From contig NZ_MBLO01000280.1 of assembly GCF_001854805.1 (NCBI RefSeq), forward strand, positions 22,387-86,386: 64,000 nucleotides of DNA, read 5' to 3'. This DNA comes from Pseudofrankia coriaricola (lineage in GTDB: Bacteria; Actinomycetota; Actinomycetes; Frankiales; Frankiaceae). The notes under the pieces were generated by a model. It worked only from the letters and a program-made list of their open reading frames with translations. It was not told the origin of the DNA and did no database searches. The translations under genes and the position numbers were made by a program. Positions 28,303-36,551 of the stretch are shown here, in pieces; position 1 is the first letter of the stretch; the number at the start of each line of letters is the position of its first letter.

Positions 28303-28672
28303 GGCGGGGTTCTCCTGAGAAAGGTGCGCGCGATCCGGCCGGCGGGCTCGATGACGGGACAGGGCGCGACCGCCCCGGCAATGCGGTGCGCACGGCGCGG
28401 CTGCGCACAGAGGTGGAATCGGGCCGTGCCCTGGGCGGCGGGCCGTGGTCTGACTGTGCTTGCCGGCGGCCGTTGCCGTCTCCCGCCGCCAGAGGGGTAT
28501 CGCGCCCCGCCGCGGGAAGGTTGCGCGGCGCGGACAGGGCGCGGCCCTCCCCCTGACGGGGGAGACCGGAATACGGCTGGAGACGGGCGACCGCTCCTTC
28601 TCTCTCGCATACCGTGAGCCGGTGCCCGCTGACGAAGCCGCGGCCGACCGCCGCATGTCTCGCTGAGAAGCG
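28303..28672. other. Divergent promoter region, MMPL / two-component pair
   Basis: A 370-base gap without a gene. It must contain both divergent promoters. The one structured site seen is the palindrome CTCCCCC-TGAC-GGGGGAG at 28547-28564. Confidence 0.5.
28547..28564 (+). promoter_or_regulatory. Palindrome, candidate response-regulator operator
   Basis: A perfect 7-base inverted repeat CTCCCCC/GGGGGAG separated by TGAC. It lies about 110 bases before the kinase gene and 245 bases before the MMPL gene. Its position fits binding by the NarL-type regulator of this locus, but no binding consensus is known to me. Confidence 0.4.
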
Positions 28673-29893
28673 ATGGCGAACCGCACGACGCCGCCCCCGT
28701 GGACGCCGCCAGGAAACGCGCCGAAAAGATTTCGAGGCCCGTTCGCCCGCTGGCCCCGCGCCGCGGACGCCGTTCTCACCCTCGCGGCCTTCTTCATGAC
28801 GGTGTTCGTGGTCGACGGCCCCGGCGACTCGATGTCGGTCCGCCCCATCGGCGACGTTCCGTTTCCTGTCCTGCTGGTCGTCGCCGTGGCCGGCCCGGTG
28901 CTGTACTGGCGCAGGCGCGCGCCGCTGATCGTGCTGGGAGTGGCGCTGACCGCCTGGGCCGTGTTGCTCGCCAGCCACGACGCCGCGCCCGGCTGGCACA
29001 CGATCCTCGCCCTGTATGCCACCGGGCGCTACGCCGCGGCGGACTGGCGCGGCCCCGCGGGAATCGCGGCGGGCACCGCCCTGGCCAGCGTCGACGGCCT
29101 CGACGATCCAGGCCCGTGGTGGCAGGTGCCCGTGATCGGCAGCGTCGTCATGTTCGGGGCGTGGTACATCGGGCGTCGGGTTCGGCTGCGCCAGGACCGC
29201 GTCGTCCAGCTCCAGCGGGACCGGGCCGCGGAGACCCGCCGGATCGTCGCCGAGGAGCGCACCCGTATCGCCCGGGAACTGCACGACGTCGTCGCCCATC
29301 GGGTGAGCCTCATGACGATCCAGGCGAGCGGAGCGCGGGCGGTCGCCGTCGAGGACCCGCAGGCCGCCCTGCGGGCGATGGGCGCGGTGGAGGAGGCGGG
29401 GCGCCAGGCCCTGGACGAGCTGCGCCACCTGCTCGGCGTCCTGCGGCCGGAGTCCGACCTCGGCGAGCTGAGGCCCCAGCCCAGCCTCGCCGATCTTCCC
29501 CGGCTGATCGAGCAGGTCCGCCGAGCGGGCGCGGACGTCACGCTCGCGACGGGCGGGCTGCCGGCCGGGCTTCCGGCCCGCACGGACCTTTTCGCGTACC
29601 GCATCATTCAGGAGGCGCTCACCAACGTGCTCAAGCACGCCGGTCCCGGCGCTCCGACGAAGGTGTGGCTGCGCACCGACCGGAACAGAGTCGTCATCGA
29701 GGTTCACGACGACGGCCACGGCACCGCCGCCATGCCCGGGCAGGACGTCGTCCAGGACGGCTCGGGAGGTCACGGCATCATCGGGATGCGGGAGAGGGCG
29801 CTGCTGCTGGGCGGGAGCCTCGAAGCGGGGCCGTACGCGGGCGGAGGGTTCCGGGTGGTTGCCCACCTGCCGATCGGAGGGGAACCCGCGTGA
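28673..29893 (+). CDS. Sensor histidine kinase (HisKA_3 type)
   Basis: A 406-residue membrane kinase. Hydrophobic segments at about residues 35-175 form four to five helices with almost no extracytoplasmic loop. HisKA_3 carries ERTRIARELHDVVAHRVSLM with the phosphorylated histidine. The ATPase domain shows FAYRIIQEALTNVLKHAG and GHGIIGMRERALLLGGS. It overlaps the response regulator start by 4 bases (GTGA). Its sequence and order resemble the kinase at 8.8-10.0 kb, which is a paralogue. The likely output is the divergent MMPL pump. Confidence 0.94.
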   Translation: MANRTTPPPWTPPGNAPKRFRGPFARWPRAADAVLTLAAFFMTVFVVDGPGDSMSVRPIGDVPFPVLLVVAVAGPVLYWRRRAPLIVLGVALTAWAVLLASHDAAPGWHTILALYATGRYAAADWRGPAGIAAGTALASVDGLDDPGPWWQVPVIGSVVMFGAWYIGRRVRLRQDRVVQLQRDRAAETRRIVAEERTRIARELHDVVAHRVSLMTIQASGARAVAVEDPQAALRAMGAVEEAGRQALDELRHLLGVLRPESDLGELRPQPSLADLPRLIEQVRRAGADVTLATGGLPAGLPARTDLFAYRIIQEALTNVLKHAGPGAPTKVWLRTDRNRVVIEVHDDGHGTAAMPGQDVVQDGSGGHGIIGMRERALLLGGSLEAGPYAGGGFRVVAHLPIGGEPA

Positions 29894-30567
29894 GCATCCG
29901 CGTCCTGATCGTCGACGACCAGGCACTGGTCCGCGGGGGCCTGGCGATGGTGCTGCGGGTACACGGCGACATCGACGTCGTCGCCGAGGCCGGGACCGGG
30001 CTTGAGGCGATCGAGGCGACCCGGCGGCACCGTCCAGATGTGATCCTCATGGATATCCGGATGCCGGAGATGGACGGCCTTGAGGCGACGTCGAGAATTC
30101 TCGCCGAGGCGGACTGGGACGTGCGGGTACTGATCCTGACCACGTTCGATCCGGACGAATATGTCTACGAGGCGTTGCGGGCCGGCGCCAGCGCCTTCGT
30201 GCTCAAGGACATTCCCGCCGACCAGCTCGCCGGGGCCGTCCGGACCGTGGCCGACGGCGGCGCGCTGCTGGCGCCGTCGATCACCCGGCGCCTCATCGGG
30301 CGGTTTGCCGAGCGCCAGACTCTCGGCTCCGGGGCCTCGCGTCGCGTGGAGCGCCTGACCGAGCGGGAACGGGACGTGGTGGTCGCCGTCGCGCGGGGGT
30401 CCAGCAACTCGGAGATCGCCAAGGAACTCTTCATCGGGCCCGCGACCGTCAAGTCGCACGTGTCGAGCGTTCTCACCAAGCTGGGCCTGCGTGACCGCGC
30501 CCAGGTGGTGGTCTTCGCATACGAGAGCGGACTCGTCGAGGCCGGCGACCATGACATCGGCAGCTGA
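29890..30567 (+). CDS. NarL/LuxR-type response regulator
   Basis: A 225-residue regulator paired with the preceding kinase. The receiver has VDDQ, phospho-acceptor Asp55 in VILMDIRMPEMDG, LILTTFDPDEYVYEAL and FVLKDIPADQL. The LuxR helix-turn-helix is RLTERERDVVVAVARGSSNS and PATVKSHVSSVLTKLGLRDR. The start is GTG, overlapping the kinase stop. It is closely similar in layout to the regulator at 8.1-8.8 kb. The inferred role is control of the MMPL exporter. Confidence 0.95.
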   Translation: MSIRVLIVDDQALVRGGLAMVLRVHGDIDVVAEAGTGLEAIEATRRHRPDVILMDIRMPEMDGLEATSRILAEADWDVRVLILTTFDPDEYVYEALRAGASAFVLKDIPADQLAGAVRTVADGGALLAPSITRRLIGRFAERQTLGSGASRRVERLTERERDVVVAVARGSSNSEIAKELFIGPATVKSHVSSVLTKLGLRDRAQVVVFAYESGLVEAGDHDIGS

Positions 30568-30910
30568 GCCCGAGCTCACCGTCGACAGCCGGCATCGACT
30601 CGCGACGGGGTCGTCGCGATCCTGGAACCGCCGACCGCCGACCGCCGACCGCCGACCGCCGACCGCGTCGCGTCGGCTGGTCGGCTGGTCATCGCGCATA
30701 CCGCGGGCGGCGCTCGACGGGCGTTGACGGGTATTCGGGCGGATGTGATGCTTGAGCTGGTTCGGTCGTCGAGACGGCGGTGGAGCGCTGGGATGTGAGT
30801 CACCGGTTCCGAAGTTCAGAGGTTCAGGGCCGGTGGTTGACACCACATCGTTGCGCCGCTTGACCGCGCAGAGCCATGTCCTTATGGCTCTTTCGAAAGG
30901 TCGAGAGGCG
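30568..30910. other. Gene-free gap with a 7-bp tandem repeat
   Basis: No gene is seen. Between 30628 and 30667 a 7-base unit, CCGCCGA, is repeated five times plus a partial unit. The rest shows no clear signal apart from a weak TTGACG at about 30724. Confidence 0.6.
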
Positions 30911-31789
30911 ATGAAGATCGCTTTCGTGGGCGATGTCCACGGTTGTGTGCTGCATGCCCTGGGCGCGGCGGTGCTGCTCCAGGACCGCCGCGGGGTCCGG
31001 CTCGACGCCGTGATCCAGGTCGGGGACCTGGGCGCGTTCCCGACGGTCGAGCGGTACGACGAGTCCAGCCGCCGGTTCGGGCGGGACCATCCCGCCCAGG
31101 GTGACTTCGTCCGGCTGCTGGACCCGTCGCCGTCGTTCGCCGAGGGCGTGCGGCTCGCCCTCGGCCTGGTACCGCCGGTGCTGTTCGTCAGCGGCAACCA
31201 CGAGGACCATGAATGGCTGGCCGCCCTGCACGAGGCGGCCGGCACCGAGATCGTGCCGGTGGACCCGCTCGGTGCCTACCGTCATGTGGCGTGCGGAAGC
31301 GTGGTGGAGATCGCCGGACAGCGGGTGGCGTTCCTCGGGCTGATCGAGGTCGAGGGCAAGATGGACCTGGACGAGCACGCCTACGCGCTGCTGATGGGCG
31401 CCGAGCCGGGCAGCGCCGATATCCTCGTCACCCACGACGGTCCGTACGGGATGTCCCGCGACTTCAGCGGGAGCGTGCAGGGCTCGGCGAAGCTGTCCCG
31501 GCTCCTTGAGCACCTGCAGCCGCCCCTGCACGTCAGCGGCCACTACCACCACCCCAACGGCCCGCGGGTCTACGGCCGCACCACCTCCTACGCGCTCGCC
31601 CAGCTGGTGCGCCCCAGGGCCATCCGCTGGGAGTCGGCGTCGGCCAACCCCGAACAGCGGGTGACGGCCGGGAGCGTCGGCCTGCTCGACACCGAGACCG
31701 GCGACTTCACATACCTCGACGACGCATGGCTGGCCGAGGTGCGTGGGGACGCGCTCGACCTCGCCGAACTGGTCGCCACCACCGGCTGA
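30911..31789 (+). CDS. Calcineurin-like metallophosphoesterase
   Basis: A 292-residue phosphoesterase with the full metal-site signature in order: KIAFVGDVHG (DxH), VIQVGDLGAFP (GDxG), LFVSGNHEDHEW (GNHE), ILVTHDGPYG and LHVSGHYHHPNG (GHxH). A di-metal centre is therefore intact. The insertion between GDLG and GNHE (RYDESSRRFGRDHPAQGDFV) is longer than in minimal members. The ATG at 30911 begins at the first beta-strand. The substrate, a nucleotide, nucleic acid or phosphoprotein, cannot be read. No operon partner. Confidence 0.92.
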   Translation: MKIAFVGDVHGCVLHALGAAVLLQDRRGVRLDAVIQVGDLGAFPTVERYDESSRRFGRDHPAQGDFVRLLDPSPSFAEGVRLALGLVPPVLFVSGNHEDHEWLAALHEAAGTEIVPVDPLGAYRHVACGSVVEIAGQRVAFLGLIEVEGKMDLDEHAYALLMGAEPGSADILVTHDGPYGMSRDFSGSVQGSAKLSRLLEHLQPPLHVSGHYHHPNGPRVYGRTTSYALAQLVRPRAIRWESASANPEQRVTAGSVGLLDTETGDFTYLDDAWLAEVRGDALDLAELVATTG

Positions 31790-31822
31790 CGGCGTTCGGA
31801 TCGTCCATTCGGTACATCCGTC

Positions 31823-33154
31823 ATGACCTCGTCGCCCCGTGGATCGGGTGGCGGCGAAGCGATGGCCAGGGCAACCTCCGGGTATCCCGCTGGCGAGGGG
31901 GTGGCCACGACGAATGACGCGACATTCGGGCCGGCCGGAGAGGTGCTCGAACCAGATCAGAAGGTGACAGAACTCCTTGACGTTCTGCGGCACCACCTCG
32001 CCATGGATGTCGCGGTGCTCAGCATGTGGGACGGTGACCTTCTGGTAACTCAGGTCGTCAGCGGCGACGGTGACAGCTTCGGCCTCGCCCCCGGTGTGAC
32101 CATCAGGCGAGGCAAAGATCTAGGCCGAAAAATGGAGGCCGGGGAGGTTCCGACCGTGGTCGGCGACACCCATGAGGACGCCCGCATGGCCGACTCCCCA
32201 CTGCTCCGGCGTCTACGCGCCCGTGCCTATGTGACCACATGTCTGACAGACACCACTGGCGCACCCTATGGGCTGCTGATGGCGCTTGCGCACCACCCGC
32301 GACCAGCGCTCCAGGACCGCGAGAGCCGCTTCCTCTCGGAAGTAGCGGACTTCATCCGCGACTCACTCATCGACCTTCGTCGCATCTGGGAAGAGCGAAG
32401 CCGGGTGTGGCACGCCATCTGCGATCTCGTCGACAACGAGGGACCTGGAATCGTCTACCAGCCGATCAGGCGCATGACCACCAACGCGGTCGTCGGAATC
32501 GAGGCCCTATCCCGGTTCCCGGCCCGCTGCTGCGACCGGATTCGTGATCCGCAGGGATGGTTCGCGGATGCCGCACTGGTCGGCCTCGGAGCCGAGCTGG
32601 AACTTGCCTCGATCCAGCGCGCCATCACGGTTCTGCCGCACCTACCGGCCGGAGTGAAACTAGCCGTCAATGCCTCGCCAAAGACAGTTACCGCCGGTCT
32701 TGTCGCGATCGCCTGTGACCTGCCCGAACGCGATCGACTCGTCGTCGAGGTGACCGAGCACGAGAACTACACTGGCTGCGCCGAGGTGATGCGCGCCGTC
32801 GACTGTCTGCGGGACCACGGCATCCACATCGCGGTCGACGACGCGGGCGCGGGCTACTCCGACCTCGAACAGCTCCTGCGGCTGCGGCCCGACGTCGTCA
32901 AGCTCGACTGCGTCATCACACGCGGCATCGACCAGGACCCCGCTCGTCGCGCGGTAGCCGCTGGCATCGTCCGCCTCGCGGAAGAGATCGACGGAAAGGT
33001 GATCGCGGAAGGCATCGAGACCACCGCTGAGCGAGACTCCGCGATCGGCGTTGGTGTCCACTACGGCCAGGGCTATCTCCTCGGAAAGCCAACACCGGAG
33101 CTGGCCGTCGCTTGCTCGGTCTCACCCGGGGTCGGCGAGGGAGGTCGCGCCTAG
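31823..33154 (+). CDS. GAF-EAL protein (c-di-GMP phosphodiesterase)
   Basis: A protein of up to 443 residues. A GAF-type sensor (about residues 40-185: MDVAVLSMWDGDLLVTQVVS, YVTTCLTDTTGAPYGLLMAL) is joined to an EAL domain (about 205-425). The catalytic set is intact: EAL in VVGIEALSRF, Asn in LAVNASPKT, Glu in VEVTEHEN, DDAGAGYSD, Lys in DVVKLDCVI and Glu in VIAEGIETT. It should therefore hydrolyse cyclic di-GMP in response to a small ligand or redox signal. The start is uncertain: ATG 31862 is an alternative, as the first 25 codons look poorly constrained. Confidence 0.92.
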   Translation: MTSSPRGSGGGEAMARATSGYPAGEGVATTNDATFGPAGEVLEPDQKVTELLDVLRHHLAMDVAVLSMWDGDLLVTQVVSGDGDSFGLAPGVTIRRGKDLGRKMEAGEVPTVVGDTHEDARMADSPLLRRLRARAYVTTCLTDTTGAPYGLLMALAHHPRPALQDRESRFLSEVADFIRDSLIDLRRIWEERSRVWHAICDLVDNEGPGIVYQPIRRMTTNAVVGIEALSRFPARCCDRIRDPQGWFADAALVGLGAELELASIQRAITVLPHLPAGVKLAVNASPKTVTAGLVAIACDLPERDRLVVEVTEHENYTGCAEVMRAVDCLRDHGIHIAVDDAGAGYSDLEQLLRLRPDVVKLDCVITRGIDQDPARRAVAAGIVRLAEEIDGKVIAEGIETTAERDSAIGVGVHYGQGYLLGKPTPELAVACSVSPGVGEGGRA

Positions 33155-33295
33155 CCGTTCCCTGGCTGCCGCCAGGGTGAGCCGGACCGTGCGGGGTGTG
33201 AGGAACAGCGCCTCGGCGATCTCGCGTTCGCCGGCCCCGGCGACATGCCTGGTCACGATCTGGCGCTCCAGGGTGTAGAGGCCCGGTCCACACAC
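33122..33295 (-). pseudogene. LuxR-type helix-turn-helix remnant
   Basis: The minus strand reads LERQIVTRHVAGAGEREIAE, then ALFLTPRTVRLTLAAARERL to a TGA at 33122-33124: the last ~45 residues of a LuxR-family DNA-binding domain. The frame opens only from the stop of the adjacent ABC permease, and GTG 33295 gives a 57-residue product. It overlaps the end of the EAL gene on the other strand by 33 bases. It is most likely a truncated regulator that once preceded or replaced part of this locus. Confidence 0.5.
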
Positions 33296-33322
33296 CCAGC
33301 CGGCGATCTTCGGTTGGCGGCC

Positions 33323-34270
33323 TCAGCGGCCGTGCGTCGCGAACGCGCGTACCGCCAGCGGGATGAACACCGCGAGCAGCAGGGCGGACCAGGCCAGTGC
33401 CGCCGCGACCGGATGCGCCAGCGGCCAGGCGACGGCGGCGGTCCCGGGCACCTCGTTGCCGAAGAGGTGGCGGGCCGCCGCGGCGACGGCACTGATCGGG
33501 TTCCATTCGGCGATCACCCGGAGCCAGGCGGGCATCCCGTCGGTGGGTACGAACACGTTCGTGACCATGGCGAGCGGAAAGACCAGCACGGACAGCTGCG
33601 CGGCGGTGTCCTCCCGGCCGATGGCCAGCCCGAGGCCGACGCCGATCCAGTTCGTCACGAACCGGAAGAGCAGGAGCAGCGCGACCCCGGCCGCCGCGCG
33701 GGACAGGCCGTCGTGCGCGCGCCACCCGAGAGCGAGCCCCAGTCCCAACAGCATCGCCAGGACGGCGGCGCTGACCACCAGGTCGGCCACGGTCTGCCCG
33801 AACAGCGCGGCGGAGCGGGAGATCGGCATCGTCCGCAGCCGGTCGGTGACGCCGCGCCCCGCGTCGCGGGCGGCACCGGTCATGCTCGGCATGATGCCGT
33901 TCGCGGCGATCAGCGTGAACAGGCCGGGCATCAGGTACTCGCGGTAGCCCGCGTCTCCGGGCACCCGGATCGCGCTGCCGAAGATGTAGCCGAAAATGAG
34001 GAGCATCGTCAGGGGCGCCAGCAGCGAGGCCACGATCAGCCCCGGCGAGTGCCGGTAATAGAGCAGCACACGCAGCGCGAGAGCCCATGCGTCGGAGATC
34101 GCGAACCTCGCCCGTCCGGCGCGAGATACCGGCGGGAGGCTGCCCAGGGGCGCGCCGGTGGCTCCGGGCGCCGTCCCGCTCGGGCCACCGTCCCCGCTCG
34201 GGCCAGCCGCGTCGCTCGGGCCACCAGCGTCGCCGGGACGGCTGCGGCCGCTCGGGACGAGGGTGCTCAT
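33323..34270 (-). CDS. ABC-2 type transporter permease (DrrB-like)
   Basis: A 315-residue permease. The first 60 residues are Gly/Pro/Ser-rich and disordered. Then comes the ABC-2 domain: ALALRVLLYYRHSPGLIVAS, IFGYIFGSAIRVPG, YLMPGLFTLIAANGIM, the conserved loop GVTDRLRTMPISRSAALFGQ, and later helices ending GNEVPGTAAVAWPLAHPVA. These features match DrrB-type antibiotic-export permeases. The ATG overlaps the ATPase stop by 4 bases. The substrate is probably a drug or natural product, as the operon is TetR-controlled. Confidence 0.92.
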   Translation of the reverse strand: MSTLVPSGRSRPGDAGGPSDAAGPSGDGGPSGTAPGATGAPLGSLPPVSRAGRARFAISDAWALALRVLLYYRHSPGLIVASLLAPLTMLLIFGYIFGSAIRVPGDAGYREYLMPGLFTLIAANGIMPSMTGAARDAGRGVTDRLRTMPISRSAALFGQTVADLVVSAAVLAMLLGLGLALGWRAHDGLSRAAAGVALLLLFRFVTNWIGVGLGLAIGREDTAAQLSVLVFPLAMVTNVFVPTDGMPAWLRVIAEWNPISAVAAAARHLFGNEVPGTAAVAWPLAHPVAAALAWSALLLAVFIPLAVRAFATHGR

Positions 34271-35280
34271 GGCGCCACCGCCGCCGCGGCGAGGCCGAGA
34301 CCGGCCGCCGGCCCGTCGGACGCCGCGCGTCCGGTCAGGGCGAGGAAGACGTCGTCCAGCGACGGATGTCCCAGCGCGACGTCCAGAGCCTGCACGCCGG
34401 CGGCGTCGAGATCCCGGACCAGCCCGGGCAGCGCGACCGGGCGACCGGGATCGCTGACCGCGACGATCCGGCGCTCGGGCTCGTCGCGGACAGGCTCGCC
34501 GCCGGTGAGCGCGGCGAGCACCGCGGCGGCCGCGCCGAGCTGGTCGGCGTCCGCCAGGGTCACCTCGACCCTGGTGCCGATGGCGGCCTTCAGCTCGGCC
34601 GGCGACCCGGCGGCGATGAGGCGGCCATGGTCGAGCACGGCGATGTCGTCGGCGAGGCGGTCGGCTTCGTCGAGGTACTGCGTGGTGAGCAGCACCGTGG
34701 TGCCCTCCGAGACGAGCTCCCGCACGATCGTCCAGATGTCGTTCCGGCTGCGCGGGTCCAGCCCGGTGGTGGGCTCGTCCAGGAACAGCACGGCGGGGCG
34801 GACGACGAGGCTCGCGATCACGTCGAGACGCCGCCGCATGCCGCCGGAGTAGGCCCGGACCAGCCTGTCGGCGGCGTCGAGGAGCCCGAAGCGTTCCAGC
34901 AGTTCGTCCGCCCGCCGGCGGGCTCCGCGGGCGCCGAGGTGGTGCAGCCGCCCGATCAGACGCAGGTTCTCCCGGCCGGTGATGCCCTCCTCCACGGCCG
35001 CGTGCTGGCCGGCGAACCCGATCCGGCGGCGCACCTCGTCGGGATGGCGGACGACATCGAAGCCGGCGACATGGGCGCGACCGGCGTCCGGGCGGGTCAG
35101 GGTTGCCAGGATCCGCACCGCGGTGGTCTTGCCCGCGCCGTTGGGCCCGAGCAGCCCGCACACGGTGCCGGTGGGAACCACCAGATCCAGGTCGCTGAGG
35201 GCGAGCGTGTCACCGAACCGCTTGTGGATGCCCCGGACCTCGATGGCCGGGTGGTGAGGCGGACTGGCGGGTGGGCTCAT
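34267..35280 (-). CDS. ABC transporter ATP-binding protein (DrrA-like)
   Basis: A 337-residue ATPase of the daunorubicin-resistance (DrrA) family. Walker A is LLGPNGAGKTTAVRIL, Q-loop GFAGQHAAVEEGITGREN, signature YSGGMRRRLDVIASL, Walker B AVLFLDEPTTGLD, and H-loop VLLTTQYLDEADRLAD. The C-terminal ~90 residues form the DrrA-specific domain (AVSDPGRPVALPGLVRDLD, then DVALGHPSLDDVFLALTGRA). It is the first gene of the exporter operon. An inverted repeat just before its start, together with the divergent TetR gene, implies repression relieved by the drug. Confidence 0.95.
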   Translation of the reverse strand: MSPPASPPHHPAIEVRGIHKRFGDTLALSDLDLVVPTGTVCGLLGPNGAGKTTAVRILATLTRPDAGRAHVAGFDVVRHPDEVRRRIGFAGQHAAVEEGITGRENLRLIGRLHHLGARGARRRADELLERFGLLDAADRLVRAYSGGMRRRLDVIASLVVRPAVLFLDEPTTGLDPRSRNDIWTIVRELVSEGTTVLLTTQYLDEADRLADDIAVLDHGRLIAAGSPAELKAAIGTRVEVTLADADQLGAAAAVLAALTGGEPVRDEPERRIVAVSDPGRPVALPGLVRDLDAAGVQALDVALGHPSLDDVFLALTGRAASDGPAAGLGLAAAAVAP

Positions 35281-35292
35281 GGGCTTTCCTTT

Positions 35293-35354
35293 CTAGGTAC
35301 GTCGTACGTAGAAGAGGCGCCCACCGTACCACGGGCAACGGCGTACGCTGTACG
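35293..35354 (+). promoter_or_regulatory. TetR operator candidates between ABC operon and regulator
   Basis: CTAGGTACGTCGTACGTAG at 35293-35311 is a 9-base inverted repeat around a central T with one mismatch. A second, shorter one, CGTAC-GCT-GTACG, lies at 35342-35354. The first begins 12 bases from the ATPase start, and both fall within the 105-base divergent gap. The shared GTACG half-site suggests one TetR protein binds both. Confidence 0.7.
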
Positions 35355-35385
35355 GCGCCAGCAGTCCGAACCGAGGTGATCGCAG

Positions 35386-36264
35386 ATGCCGTCCGGCCAC
35401 TCCGGGCCCGGTCGTCGCAGGTCAGGCGGCGCCGACGCCGCCCGATCCGTCCCCGAGGACTCGGCTGCCGGCTCTGCCGCCGCCGGCGCGGGTGCCGGCA
35501 CTGACGCCGACTCGCGCCTCGCCGGTTCCAGGCCCGCCCGGACCGCTTCGGCGAAGGCCGCGCCGGGGATGATCTGGCTTCGCCCGGAACGCAGCGGCCG
35601 TGGCCCGGAGCCGGCGCACAGCCGGGCCGAGATCGCCGCCGCCGCGATCGGTCTGGCGGACGCCGCCGGCCTGGAGGCGGTGTCGATGCGCAAGGTCGCC
35701 GCGGTCCTCGGCGCGGGCACGATGTCGCTCTACAACTACGTGCCGAAGAAGGAGCATCTGTTCGATCTGATGCTCGACGCGGCCGCGGGCGAGATCATGC
35801 TGCCCGACGGGCCGTCAGGCGACCCGCGCGCCGACCTGACCCGGCTGGCCCGCGAGACGCTGGCCGCGATGCGCCGGCACCCCTGGGTGGCCGGCCTGAC
35901 GGCCACCCGCCCGTCGATGGGGCCGAACGCCCTGCGCTGCACCGAGTTCTTCCTCGGAGCCCTGGCCGGCTCACCGCTGGACGGCGCGACCAAGATGGAG
36001 ATGTTCGCGCTGCTCAACGGGTTCATCATCCAGTTCGCGGAATGGGAACGCACCGCGGCGGGCAGCGCCGTCGAGCAGTGGCAGGCCGATCTGGTCGCCT
36101 ACCTGGGCACGGTGATCGCCACCGGCCGGTACCCACATCTCGCCGCGGCTCTGACCAGCGGCGCGGGCACGCCGCCGGCGGACGCGGAAACAATCTTCAC
36201 GCGGTCGCTGGCCCGCCTGCTGTCGGTGATCCTCGACCCGCCGGTGGATCAACCGCCGTCATGA
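35386..36264 (+). CDS. TetR-family regulator of the divergent ABC exporter
   Basis: A 292-residue regulator. An unusually long Ala/Ser/Gly-rich N-terminal tail (about 75 residues) precedes the TetR helix-turn-helix: SRAEIAAAAIGLADAAGLEA, VSMRKVAAVLGAGTMSLYNYVPKKEHLFDLMLD (in part). The C-terminal domain (RHPWVAGLTATRPSMGPNAL, FALLNGFIIQFAEWE) is the TetR_C ligand-binding type found with TetR/DrrA exporters. The start may be internal, at MIWLRPERSGRG (residue 62). Divergent position and the GTACG operators imply control of the drug exporter. Confidence 0.9.
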   Translation: MPSGHSGPGRRRSGGADAARSVPEDSAAGSAAAGAGAGTDADSRLAGSRPARTASAKAAPGMIWLRPERSGRGPEPAHSRAEIAAAAIGLADAAGLEAVSMRKVAAVLGAGTMSLYNYVPKKEHLFDLMLDAAAGEIMLPDGPSGDPRADLTRLARETLAAMRRHPWVAGLTATRPSMGPNALRCTEFFLGALAGSPLDGATKMEMFALLNGFIIQFAEWERTAAGSAVEQWQADLVAYLGTVIATGRYPHLAAALTSGAGTPPADAETIFTRSLARLLSVILDPPVDQPPS

Positions 36265-36432
36265 CCGGCGCTCCCGCCCTGGGCGCCGACTCCAGCGCGG
36301 CGTTCGCAAGATGGGCCGGTGGCAGGATGGGGCCATGGCAATCCTGCCGTATATGCACCCGTTCGTCCTTACCGTGGAACCTGTGGGACGGCACCGCCAG
36401 TCAGAGTTGGCCCGGCCGCGTCCTCGCGTCGC

Positions 36433-36514
36433 GAGCTTGATCGGCGGATCTGTATCCGGATCCGAACTGGCGAGGGCCCACGAGTTCGGATCCGAATACC
36501 GTCGTGGCGATCTT
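36433..36514 (+). repeat. Dispersed 82-bp hairpin element, copy 2
   Basis: The left arm TATCCGGATCCGAACT (36453-36468) pairs with 36483-36498 with one G-T mismatch across a 14-base loop. The flanks GAGCTTGATC (36433-36442) and TGGCGATCTT (36505-36514) match the copy at 15152-15232 in inverse orientation. It lies between the TetR gene and the 3' end of the helicase gene. Confidence 0.8.
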
Positions 36515-36551
36515 TCGTTGCGAGAGCCGGGCGATGCCTCGGCGTTCTCCA

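Noticed and set aside
28303..29022. N-terminal extension of the MMPL protein
   Set aside because: The in-frame extension is low complexity and overlaps the divergent kinase gene. An ATG with CAGGAGAA at 28302 starts the family domain.
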